Position numbers and translations under genes: made by a program. Positions 25,945 through 33,223 of a stretch of 64,000 nucleotides of DNA are shown here, piece by piece. Source of the DNA: Acidobacteriota bacterium (GTDB taxonomy: Bacteria > Acidobacteriota > Blastocatellia > Pyrinomonadales > Pyrinomonadaceae). The stretch lies in the NCBI GenBank assembly GCA_018269075.1, contig JAFDVJ010000030.1, positions 1-64,000 on the forward strand. Reading direction: 5' to 3'. The first letter of the stretch is position 1. Each line of letters begins with the position of its first letter. The notes below the pieces were generated by a model. That model was not told where the DNA came from. It was given only the letters and a program-made list of their open reading frames with translations, and ran no database searches.

Positions 25945-26552
25945 TGAAGATAGGCATCTTGATATCGGGACGCGGTTCGAATATGGCGGCGATCGCGGCG
26001 GCGGTCGCCGACGGGCGGATTCCGGGGGCGACGGTCGCGGTCGTCGTCAGCGACAAGGCGCAGGCCGCCGGTTTGGAGAGGGCGCGGGCGGCCGGCATCG
26101 AGACGGTCGCCGTCCGGCGCGGCAATCGTTCGCGCGCCGAACACGACGCGGAGATCGTCGAAGCGCTGCGGGCGCGCGGCGTCGAGCTGGTCTGTCTGGC
26201 CGGTTATATGCGATTGTTGTCGAAGGATTTCGTGCGCGCCTTTCCCGACCGGATCGTCAACATCCATCCGAGCCTGCTGCCCGCCTTTCCGGGGCTCGAC
26301 GCGCAGGCGCAGGCCGTCGAATACGGCGTCCGCATTTCGGGCTGCACGGTGCATTTCGTCGACGAAGAGCTCGACCACGGCGCGATCATCCTGCAGAAAG
26401 CGGTCGAAGTCGCCGATACGGACACGGCCGCGACGCTCGCGGCGAAGATCCTCGAACACGAGCACGCGCTCTACATCGAAGCGCTGAAAATCATCGTCGG
26501 CGGAAACTACCGGATCGAAGGCCGACGCGTCGTCGTGGCGCCGTCGTCCTGA
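25944..26552 (+). CDS. purN: Phosphoribosylglycinamide formyltransferase
   Basis: 202 residues. Transfers the formyl group of 10-formyl-THF to GAR, step 3 of purine synthesis. Motifs: N-terminal ILISGRGSNMAAI, LVCLAGYMRLL, and the catalytic-site NIHPSLLPAFPG (Asn and His) with a later GCTVHFVDEELDHGAII containing the conserved Asp. Length is typical. Preceded by TATAAT with virtually no leader and by the 21-bp array G. Confidence 0.97.
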   Translation: MKIGILISGRGSNMAAIAAAVADGRIPGATVAVVVSDKAQAAGLERARAAGIETVAVRRGNRSRAEHDAEIVEALRARGVELVCLAGYMRLLSKDFVRAFPDRIVNIHPSLLPAFPGLDAQAQAVEYGVRISGCTVHFVDEELDHGAIILQKAVEVADTDTAATLAAKILEHEHALYIEALKIIVGGNYRIEGRRVVVAPSS

Positions 26553-26577
26553 CAGCCGGAATTGCGCGGATCGTTTG

Positions 26578-26711
26578 TTATTGTCAGTGACGGAACTGTT
26601 TGGAAAAAGCGGCGATTCAGGTCGCGTTCGCTTTTTTTTCTTCCACTAAAAACACCAAAAACACTAAAAAGTCACGAAGGAATTTTAGTGTTTTTGGTGT
26701 TTTTTGTGGAT
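26578..26711. mobile_element. MITE-like element, copy H2 (right end degraded)
   Basis: Left terminal repeat TTATTGTCAGTGACGGAACT aligns with the H1/H3 ends, followed by the conserved GGAAAAAGCGGCGATTCAGG and GTCGCGTTCGC, a T-run and the hairpin CCACTAAAAACACC...GTGTTTTTTGTGG. After about 26711 similarity to the other copies fades and no right terminal repeat is found. Lies 26 bp after the purN stop in the 354-bp spacer before rpmH. Confidence 0.72.
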
Positions 26712-26839
26712 AAAAACCAGCTGTTCGCCGGGGTAACGATTCCGATTCAATCGAAAGCGCGATTTACGAACGAATCGCAAAGCCGGGCGCGCCTGGCCGG
26801 CGCTCCGGCGTTTTTCCGTCGCAAGTTCGGCGGATGTCT

Positions 26840-26868
26840 TTGACATAATCGGGTTTTTTCCATAAACT
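26840..26868 (+). promoter_or_regulatory. Sigma-70-type promoter of rpmH
   Basis: TTGACA at 26840-26845 and TAAACT at 26863-26868 with the optimal 17-bp spacer, about 39 bp upstream of the rpmH start. Confidence 0.75.
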
Positions 26869-26906
26869 TTAAGTTTTCACTTTAGAGTGGAGGATGAACA
26901 ATAACT

Positions 26907-27053
26907 ATGCCGAAAAGAACTTATCAACCGAACAACCGCCGCCGGGCCAAGAAACACGGGTTCCGGGCGCGGATGGCGACGAAGAACGGACGCGCCGTTC
27001 TCAAGCGCCGCCGCGCGAAGGGCCGCAAGAGACTGACGGTTCAGCATTATTAA
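26907..27053 (+). CDS. rpmH: 50S ribosomal protein L34
   Basis: 48-residue, strongly basic protein of the large ribosomal subunit; [20 protein letters not shown] then [18 protein letters not shown] and an aromatic end QHY are diagnostic of L34. GTGGAGG lies 13 bases upstream. It is the first gene of the widely conserved rpmH-rnpA-yidD-yidC-khpB-mnmE cluster. The whole gene is contained in a longer open frame, one base out of phase, that starts at ATG 26894 and runs without a stop into rnpA (see findings). Confidence 0.97.
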   Translation: MPKRTYQPNNRRRAKKHGFRARMATKNGRAVLKRRRAKGRKRLTVQHY

Positions 27054-27061
27054 ACTTTCGT

Positions 27062-27436
27062 TTGCCGAAAACGGAGCGGCTGCGCAAACCGCGCGAATTT
27101 CGACGGGTTTATGATGGCGGCAGGCGTTTTGACGGGCGTTTTATGACGGTTTTTATCAAACGGTCGGAAACGTCCTTTCAGCGTTTGGGCATCACGGCCT
27201 CAAGAAAGCTCAGCACGAAGGCGCACGACCGCAACCGCTGCAAACGGCTGCTGCGCGAAGCGTTTCGTCTGAGCCGGGCGGAGCTTTCCGGCCTCGAAAC
27301 CAAATTCGACTGGGTTTTGAACGCGCGCCGCAGTCTGTTGCAGGTCCGGCTCGACCGGCCGCTCGCGGAATTCCGGCAGATTATCGAGAAAGTTAAAATA
27401 TTTGAATCGCAAAAAGGCGAAAATACGTTCAAGTAA
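27062..27436 (+). CDS. rnpA: Ribonuclease P protein component
   Basis: Protein cofactor of RNase P, which matures tRNA 5' ends. Conserved core: RLRKPREFRRVYDGGRRF, then RLGITASRKLSTKAHDRNRCKRLLREAFR containing the RNR signature. The TTG at 27062 (MPKTERLRK, 124 residues) is chosen because it gives the usual family length and lies nine bases after the rpmH stop. The same frame is open back to ATG 26894, which would add 56 residues translated across rpmH in another phase, as known from Thermus. No Shine-Dalgarno before 27062; the ATG at 26894 touches GGAGG with zero spacing, so neither start is fully convincing. Confidence 0.88.
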   Translation: MPKTERLRKPREFRRVYDGGRRFDGRFMTVFIKRSETSFQRLGITASRKLSTKAHDRNRCKRLLREAFRLSRAELSGLETKFDWVLNARRSLLQVRLDRPLAEFRQIIEKVKIFESQKGENTFK

Positions 27437-27442
27437 AGTAAG

Positions 27443-27652
27443 ATGAAGTATCTGGTTTTAAGTTTTTTGCAGCTTTACAAGACGTTGGTTTCGCCTTTTT
27501 TGCCGCCCGCGTGCCGTTTCGAGCCGACCTGTTCCGTCTATATGGCGGAGGCCGTCGAGAAATACGGCGCTTTGAAGGGAACCTGGATGGGCGTCAAACG
27601 TATCTTACGCTGTCAGCCTTTTTGCAGGGGCGGCTTTGATCCGGTTCCCTGA
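27443..27652 (+). CDS. yidD: Membrane protein insertion efficiency factor YidD
   Basis: 69 residues. Helical hairpin protein with LQLYKTLVSPFLPPACRFEPTCSVYMAEAVEKYG, the invariant CRF.PTCS.Y motif of YidD. Helps YidC insert inner-membrane proteins. Starts six bases after rnpA and precedes yidC, as in many bacteria. Confidence 0.96.
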   Translation: MKYLVLSFLQLYKTLVSPFLPPACRFEPTCSVYMAEAVEKYGALKGTWMGVKRILRCQPFCRGGFDPVP

Positions 27653-27790
27653 TTTCGGATTTCGGATTTCGGATTTCGGATTTGTTTAAGGCCTCAGGGG
27701 AATATTCCTCTTTAGACGATTCGTTTAAGGCGAAAAGGGAAGATTCCACTTTAAACCAATCCGAAATCCGAAATCCGAAATCCGAAATCA
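27651..27790. repeat. Inverted ATTTCGG arrays between yidD and yidC (element A4)
   Basis: Left arm 27651-27683, right arm 27758-27790, each four to five units. The 74-bp loop is itself a direct duplication: GTTTAAGGC...GGAA..ATTCC..CTTTA(G/A)AC occurs at about 27684-27717 and again at 27724-27757. The left arm overlaps the yidD stop codon region and the right arm ends 11 bp before the yidC start. Confidence 0.9.
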
Positions 27791-27801
27791 TCTATCGTTT
27801 T

Positions 27802-29739
27802 ATGGAAAATTCTAAGCAGCAAAATCAATCCCGTTTTCTGATCGCCGCGTTGCTCTCGATGACGGTCTTTTTCGGCTGGAGCTATTTTTTCGCCCCGAAG
27901 CCGAAGCCGAACGATAATTCGAACACGGCGCAGGCGACGAATACGGCCGCGACGCCCGCCCCGCAGACGGCGGCGACGCCCGCGCCGCAGGCGACCGCAC
28001 CCGCCGCGACGACGCCCGACAACACGCCGAACCGCGTGATCACGATCAAATCCGATCTCTACGAAGTCAAGCTCGATTCGAAGGGCGCGCTCGCGACGAG
28101 CTGGATTTTGCTCAAGGACAAGACTAAGGACAGCGAGCGGATGCTCTACGCCGACGGCTCGAACGACACCGAGAAAAAGCCTTTGCAGCTGATCTCCGAC
28201 GAGGCGAAGAACCGCACTCCGCGCGAATTGCCGTTCCGGCTCGCGACCGACGACGCGAACCTCAACGCGACGCTCAACGAGCGCAATTACCAGATCTCGG
28301 AAACCGGCGACACGATCACGCTCGGCCCCGGACAGGAAAAACAGATCGATTTCACGCTCGCGGACGCCGACGGCACCGAAGTCAAAAAGACGTTCGTTTT
28401 CCGCGCCGACAGCTATCTCGCCGACCTGCAGGTCAAGCTGACGAAGGGCGGTCAGCCGGTTCCGAACACGAAGCTCGTGATCGGCGCGAGCGTCGGCGAT
28501 CAGGGCATCAAGCATCATAACTTTTACCATATCGAGCCCGAGGGCATCTCGTTCGTCAACGGCGACATTTACCGCAAACAGGGCTATTCGTTCACTTACG
28601 CGAAAGACGGGGCCGGGAAAGAGATTCCCGACGCTTCGCTGACCGCGCCCGGCAACATCGACTGGGCCGGCGTCGGCGATGCCTATTTCGCGATGGTCGC
28701 CGTCCCGTCGACGCCGACGCAGGGCCTCGAATACCGCTCGACGAAGTACGACGTCCAGACCGAGCCGTTTTACGACGGCATCATCGGCTGGGTCATCCGG
28801 AGCCCGAAGACGAGCGAAACGCGCCATCTGATCACGGCCTACGTGCCGATCGCCGCCGACGGTTCGGTGACGAAGATCTATACCGGCACGAAGGATTATT
28901 TCGCGCTCAAGGAATACAGCGGGTCGTTCACGGCCGCCGACGGCCGCGCCGTCAATCTCGTCGATCTGATCAATTTCAGCAACTACTGGTGGCTCCGCTG
29001 GCTGACCAAGCCGCTCTCGATCCCGATTCTCTGGTCGCTCAATTTCCTTTATAATTTCACGAGCAACTACGGCATCGCGATCATCCTGTTCACGCTGTTT
29101 TTCTACTCGCTTTTGTTCCCGCTGCGCTGGTCGCAGTCGAAATCCTTCAAAAAGGCGTCGGGCAACGCGCCGAAGATGAAGGAGATTCAGGACAAGATCA
29201 AGGAGTTTCAGAAGAAGGGCGTGCCGATGGACGATCCGCGGATGCGGCAATTGCAGATGGAACAGCTCAAGCTGACCAAAGACGCGCTGCCGATCGGCGG
29301 CTGTCTGCCGATGCTGCTGCAGTTTCCGCTGCTGATCGCGTTTTACACGGCCGTCACGGTCAGCCTGCCGATCCGTCAGGCGACGTTTTTGTGGCTGCCC
29401 GATCTCTCGACCGGCGACCCGTATCACATCCTCGAATTCGCGTTCGCGATCTCGATGGTGCTCTCGATGAAATTCACGCCGACGACGCCGACCGTCACGC
29501 CCGAACAGCAGATGCAGCAGAAGATGATGACGTATTTTATGCCGGTGATGATGCTCTGGGTGATGTGGGCCGCGCCGGCCGGACTGCTGCTTTACTGGTT
29601 CTTCGGCAACATCGTCAGCTTTGTCCAGCAGATGCTGATCAACCGCCTGAACAAGCCGAACCAGCCGCCGAAGGAAGAGATCGTCGACACGCTGCCGAAA
29701 AACACGAAGAAGGTGAAGCCGAATCTTTCGACTTCTTAA
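27802..29739 (+). CDS. yidC: Membrane protein insertase YidC
   Basis: 645 residues, Gram-negative-type insertase/foldase for inner-membrane proteins. N-terminal helix FLIAALLSMTVFFGWSYFF, a low-complexity Pro/Ala/Thr linker (~35-75), the periplasmic beta-sandwich P1 domain (~80-345), then the conserved membrane core from SNYWWLRWLTKPLSIPILW with YNFTSNYGIAIILFT, LPIGGCLPMLLQFPLLIAFY, and a basic tail KKVKPNLSTS. ATG 27802 (MENSKQQ) is used; an in-frame ATG at 27682 would translate the heptamer repeat. No clear ribosome site, perhaps because the repeat occupies that position. Confidence 0.96.
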   Translation: MENSKQQNQSRFLIAALLSMTVFFGWSYFFAPKPKPNDNSNTAQATNTAATPAPQTAATPAPQATAPAATTPDNTPNRVITIKSDLYEVKLDSKGALATSWILLKDKTKDSERMLYADGSNDTEKKPLQLISDEAKNRTPRELPFRLATDDANLNATLNERNYQISETGDTITLGPGQEKQIDFTLADADGTEVKKTFVFRADSYLADLQVKLTKGGQPVPNTKLVIGASVGDQGIKHHNFYHIEPEGISFVNGDIYRKQGYSFTYAKDGAGKEIPDASLTAPGNIDWAGVGDAYFAMVAVPSTPTQGLEYRSTKYDVQTEPFYDGIIGWVIRSPKTSETRHLITAYVPIAADGSVTKIYTGTKDYFALKEYSGSFTAADGRAVNLVDLINFSNYWWLRWLTKPLSIPILWSLNFLYNFTSNYGIAIILFTLFFYSLLFPLRWSQSKSFKKASGNAPKMKEIQDKIKEFQKKGVPMDDPRMRQLQMEQLKLTKDALPIGGCLPMLLQFPLLIAFYTAVTVSLPIRQATFLWLPDLSTGDPYHILEFAFAISMVLSMKFTPTTPTVTPEQQMQQKMMTYFMPVMMLWVMWAAPAGLLLYWFFGNIVSFVQQMLINRLNKPNQPPKEEIVDTLPKNTKKVKPNLSTS

Positions 29740-29740
29740 A

Positions 29741-29800
29741 ACTTGATCTTCGACCTTTGGTCTTTGATTTTTTTCGAGAGTCGAAGGCCAAAGGTCCTGA
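29741..29800. repeat. GAYCTTY heptamer hairpin between yidC and khpB (element D)
   Basis: Left arm GATCTTC GACCTTT GGTCTTT in 7-bp steps; right arm complements it (GTCGAAG GCCAAAG GTCCTGA). Starts almost at the yidC stop codon and ends ~10 bp before the next start codon. Confidence 0.82.
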
Positions 29801-29808
29801 AAAAAATT

Positions 29809-30258
29809 ATGAACGAAACCTGCCGACAAGCCGAAACTTTTATGACCGAGCTCCTCGCCGATATGCGCTTTCGTTTGAGCGCGGCGTCCGAATGGACGGA
29901 CGAGGGCTGTCTGATCAATCTGAGCGGCGAGGACGTGCCGTTTCTGCTCAGCGAAAACGGCGAGATGCTCGACGCCTTCGAGGTGATTCTCTTTCAAATC
30001 TACGGTCGCGGCTTCGACCGCGAACATCGTTTCGTCTGCGACGCCGAGGGTTTTCGCCAGTCGCGCAAGGCCGAACTGCACGCGATGGCGCGTTTCGCCG
30101 CGCAGAACGTCCGCAAAAACGGCCGCCCGTTCACTTTCGGCAAGCTCAACGCGACCGAGCGCCGCGTCATCCATCTGGCACTGCAGCCCGAAACCGATCT
30201 TTCGACCGAGTCGATCGGCGAAGGCAAGGAACGCCGCCTGCAGGTCCGGCTGAAGTAG
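29809..30258 (+). CDS. khpB: KhpB/Jag RNA-binding protein (KH + R3H)
   Basis: 149 residues. Reduced Jag protein: a KH-like half (LINLSGEDVPFLLSENGEMLDAFEVILFQIYG) whose GxxG loop is replaced by SENGEM, and a C-terminal R3H domain (RKAELHAMARFAAQNVRKNGRPFTFGKLNATERRVIHLAL, with R..IH) ending in STESIGEGKERRLQV. The N-terminal Jag_N domain is absent, making it shorter than the ~200-residue norm. Binds RNA and is linked to cell-envelope control in Firmicutes. Conserved position between yidC and mnmE supports the identity. Confidence 0.88.
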   Translation: MNETCRQAETFMTELLADMRFRLSAASEWTDEGCLINLSGEDVPFLLSENGEMLDAFEVILFQIYGRGFDREHRFVCDAEGFRQSRKAELHAMARFAAQNVRKNGRPFTFGKLNATERRVIHLALQPETDLSTESIGEGKERRLQVRLK

Positions 30259-30294
30259 GAATGGTTCGTCTTCTTCGATCCGGATTACGGTGTC

Positions 30295-30327
30295 GAATCC
30301 GAAATCCGAAATCCGAAATCCGAAATC
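30295..30327. repeat. Single-arm CCGAAAT heptamer array abutting mnmE (array A5)
   Basis: Four to five units of the reverse-complement heptamer end directly at the mnmE ATG (30328), so the usual Shine-Dalgarno position is repeat sequence. No complete facing arm; a half unit (CCGGATTACGG) lies at 30280-30290. Confidence 0.9.
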
Positions 30328-31677
30328 ATGAATGAAACGATCGTCGCACTCGCCACGCCGCTCGGACGCAGCGGGATCGGCGTGATTCGCCTGAGCGGCG
30401 CGGATGCTCTGCCGATCGTCCGCCGGCTGGTGCGCACCGACGATTTCGCGCCCGCCCCGCGGGCGGCGACGCTCGCCAAAATCTTCGACCTCGAAACGGG
30501 CGACCTGCTCGATTCCGTTCTGATCACCTATTTCAAAGCCCCGCATTCGTTTACCGGCGAAGACGTCGTCGAGATCTCGTGTCACGGCTCGCCGGTCGTC
30601 CTGCGGCAGTTGATCGATTTTTGTTTGAAATTGGACGCGCGGATGGCCGCCGCCGGCGAATTCTCGCTGCGCGCGCTCGCCCACGGCCGGATGGATCTCA
30701 GCCAGGCCGAAGCGATCCGCGATCTGATCGACGCCCAGACGATCGCCTCGGCGCGCCAGTCGGTCCGGCAGCTGCGCGGCGAGCTTTCGCACGAGCTGCA
30801 GCCGCTCAAGGACGAGCTGCTCGACGTGATCGTCGTGCTCGAATCGACGCTCGAATTCGTCGAGGACGATCTGCCCGAATATCAGGCGGACGGCATCCGC
30901 GCGAAGATGCTCGATCTGATCGACCGGCTCGGCTGGCTGGCGGCGACATTTCGCGCCGGCAAACTGCTCCGCGAAGGCCTGAAGGTCGCACTCGTCGGGC
31001 GGCCGAACGTCGGCAAATCGAGTCTTTTCAACGCGCTGCTCGGCCACGACCGCGCGATCGTCACCGAGATCGCCGGCACGACGCGCGACCAGCTCCACGA
31101 AAAGCTCGTCATCGACAACATCCCGGTCTCGCTGATCGACACGGCCGGCCTCCGCGAAACGTCCGACACGGTCGAGAGCATCGGCGTCGAACGCGCGCGC
31201 CGCGCGATGGCCGACGCCGATCTGGTCGTCGTCCTCCTCGACGGCTCGCAGCCCCTGACAATCGAAGACCGCGAGATTCTCGATTCGACCGCCGATCTGA
31301 ACCGGCTGATCGCCGTCAACAAGACCGATCTCGTCGAAAGTCCGGATCTTCAATTGCCCGCCGCGCGCGTCGTCAGGCTGTCGGCCAAAACCGGCGCCGG
31401 CCTCGACGCGCTCGAAAAGGCGATCATCGAACCGTTTCACCCGCAGGACGTCGATCAGTCGGGTTTTCTGATCTCCGACGCCCGTCATTTCGACCTGCTC
31501 GCCCGCTCGACCACCGAGATCGAAAGCTCGCTCGCGCTTTTCAACCAAAAAATGAGCGAAGAAATCGTCCTCATCGGCCTCCACAACGCGATCCGCTACC
31601 TCGGCCAGATCACCGGCGAAACCACGACCGAGGATATGCTGACCCGTATCTTCTCGACTTTCTGCATCGGCAAATAA
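30328..31677 (+). CDS. mnmE: tRNA modification GTPase MnmE
   Basis: 449 residues. With MnmG it installs the cmnm5 group on wobble uridine 34. N-terminal formyl-THF-binding domain ([22 protein letters not shown]), central helical part, inserted G domain with GRPNVGKSS (G1), GTTRD (G2), DTAGLRE (G3), NKTD (G4), and the terminal catalytic FCIGK. Last gene of the rpmH cluster. Length is standard. Confidence 0.98.
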   Translation: MNETIVALATPLGRSGIGVIRLSGADALPIVRRLVRTDDFAPAPRAATLAKIFDLETGDLLDSVLITYFKAPHSFTGEDVVEISCHGSPVVLRQLIDFCLKLDARMAAAGEFSLRALAHGRMDLSQAEAIRDLIDAQTIASARQSVRQLRGELSHELQPLKDELLDVIVVLESTLEFVEDDLPEYQADGIRAKMLDLIDRLGWLAATFRAGKLLREGLKVALVGRPNVGKSSLFNALLGHDRAIVTEIAGTTRDQLHEKLVIDNIPVSLIDTAGLRETSDTVESIGVERARRAMADADLVVVLLDGSQPLTIEDREILDSTADLNRLIAVNKTDLVESPDLQLPAARVVRLSAKTGAGLDALEKAIIEPFHPQDVDQSGFLISDARHFDLLARSTTEIESSLALFNQKMSEEIVLIGLHNAIRYLGQITGETTTEDMLTRIFSTFCIGK

Positions 31678-31911
31678 AACCCGATAATCATCGATCGACA
31701 AGGTTGTAAGGTTTCGAAATATGGTCTGTGAAATAAGACTTTAAAGCGGATAATTTGTTTATCGATGCCTGGTTTTGTTTCCGGTTTGTTTATTGTGCAC
31801 GACTGCTAAAGGGGGGCTTTAATCTGACAAAATGGAAAATCTCAAATGTTTCAAAGCCGCCATCCAGTCTACCCTGATCTTTAATTGTTGAAATAACTTG
31901 GTTTTTATTAT

Positions 31912-31943
31912 GGCACAATTTTGTGCCGTACAGTTTTGTACTA
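31912..31943. promoter_or_regulatory. Two adjacent short palindromes before the ATPase pseudogene
   Basis: GGCACAA-TT-TTGTGCC (31912-31927) and GTACA-GTTT-TGTAC (about 31930-31943), sharing TTTTGTRC. They lie within 45 bp of the ATPase start and look like operator half-sites. They could also be read as the start of a longer ATPase (MAQFCAVQFC...). Confidence 0.45.
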
Positions 31944-31954
31944 TGATGCTGGAT

Positions 31955-32925
31955 ATGGAGAATCCATTTGAGTTCGGCAGAGAATTAGGCTCTAACGAAC
32001 TGGTCAATCGGGTTGAGGAATTAGCACTCATCAAACAAACCATAAATTCGGGCGGAAAACTATTTGTGATCGGTCCGCGCCGCTACGGGAAAACTTCCTT
32101 GCTCAAAGCCGCCGAAAATTCCGCGAAACAAGGAAACATCAGCTTGCGCTACAATGCCGAAGCTTTCGCCGAAATCGACGGTCTGGTAAAAAAAATTATT
32201 GAAGATTCCGCCCGGCTATTAAAGGGCAGCGTGGAAAAAACGGGCGAGCAAATCAGGAGATATTTCAAATCCGTTCCGTCATTCAGACTCATAAAAATAC
32301 GGCTTATATTTTCGCGGGGTCAAAAACGCGGGTGCTGACCGAAATGACGACCGACGCGAGCCGTCCGTTTTATCGCCTTGGAACATTGCTTTTCATCGGC
32401 GAACTGCCGCGCCCCGAATTTTCCAGATTCTTGCTCGACAAATTTACTTTCGCCGATTTCTTTTCCGTTAAGACTGACGAAACTGAAAAACGCGACCTGA
32501 CCTTAAAAATTTTAGATCTCGCCGAAGATGTGCCCTATAATGTGCAGATGCTGGCGCATTCGCTCTGGAATCGTCTCCTGCAAATCAAATTCGGCGCGCC
32601 CGAAAAGTCTTTTCTGACCGCTGATTTGATCGATGAAACTCGGGAAAAGATAATCAGGCAAAGCGATCCGTTTTATACACAAATTTGGAACGGATTAACA
32701 ACGATCCAGAAAAAGACATTAACGGCAGTGGTCGAGGAAGACGGGCAAAATTTGCAGTCGAACAGAGTGACGACAAGAAGCGGAGTTTCTCCGTCGAGCA
32801 TCAGAAGATCATTGGAATCGTTAATCTCGCAGGGCGTTTTGCGCCAGGATGAAAAACTGGGAAATATAAAAATCCGATTTGAAGACCCGTTTTTTGCTCA
32901 TTGGATAAGATTGTTTTCAAATTAA
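31955..32925 (+). pseudogene. AAA/archaeal-type ATPase, disrupted by internal deletion and frameshift
   Basis: The first frame (MENPFEFGRELGSNELVNRVEE...) has Walker A GPRRYGKTS and reaches YFKSVPSFR; from about 32270 the homologous continuation (SVIQTHKNTAYIFAGSKTR, then VLTEMTTDASRPFYRLG) is in another frame and continues to a stop at 32925. Proteins of this family normally have ~70-90 residues between these points, including Walker B and its LDEFQ-type motif; here they are missing, so a deletion has joined the two parts near a repeated TCCGT (AAATCCGTTCCGTC). The C-terminal winged-helix part (LTTIQKKTLTAVV...) is intact. Codon use is more AT-rich than neighbours, suggesting foreign origin. 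Intact relatives are often NTPases of defence or mobile loci. Confidence 0.8.
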
Positions 32926-33223
32926 TCGGGAATTGGCAGCGACGGTTCCGCAGTTCTATTAAAAGACTATGATCGACTGACCGTCGCCGAACCGGAAGCT
33001 CTAACCAATATCCTTTGAATGCGAAACGGCCGATCGACATCGACGAAATGCCGTCGGAATGAGGCGTCGTGATCGTCCGATTTCAGCTGCTTCATTTAAC
33101 CGTCGGACGGGAAACCCTCGAAAGCGGAAAAACGATCGCGTTTGTTTAATCGCTTAACCAATGTTATAAATAACCTGCGCTATCCATAAAAATCCAGTTT
33201 TAGTTTTCTGACAGGTAAATTCT
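32926..33223. other. 298-bp spacer, possible gene debris
   Basis: Contains short open fragments such as VLLKDYDRLTVAEPEALTNIL followed by a stop, that look like decayed coding sequence, but no family is recognisable. AGG-type ribosome site for the GH51 gene at its right end. Confidence 0.35.

Noticed and set aside
30280..30327. Complete inverted partner for array A5
   Set aside because: Only a half unit (CCGGATTACGG) is present upstream, so A5 is described as single-arm.
27751..31701. 1316-codon open frame on the minus strand opposite yidC, khpB and mnmE
   Set aside because: It is antisense to three well-identified genes in register with their codons; GC-rich codon bias removes stops on the opposite strand. 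The peptide is an Arg/Asp/Val-rich low-complexity chain with no domain.
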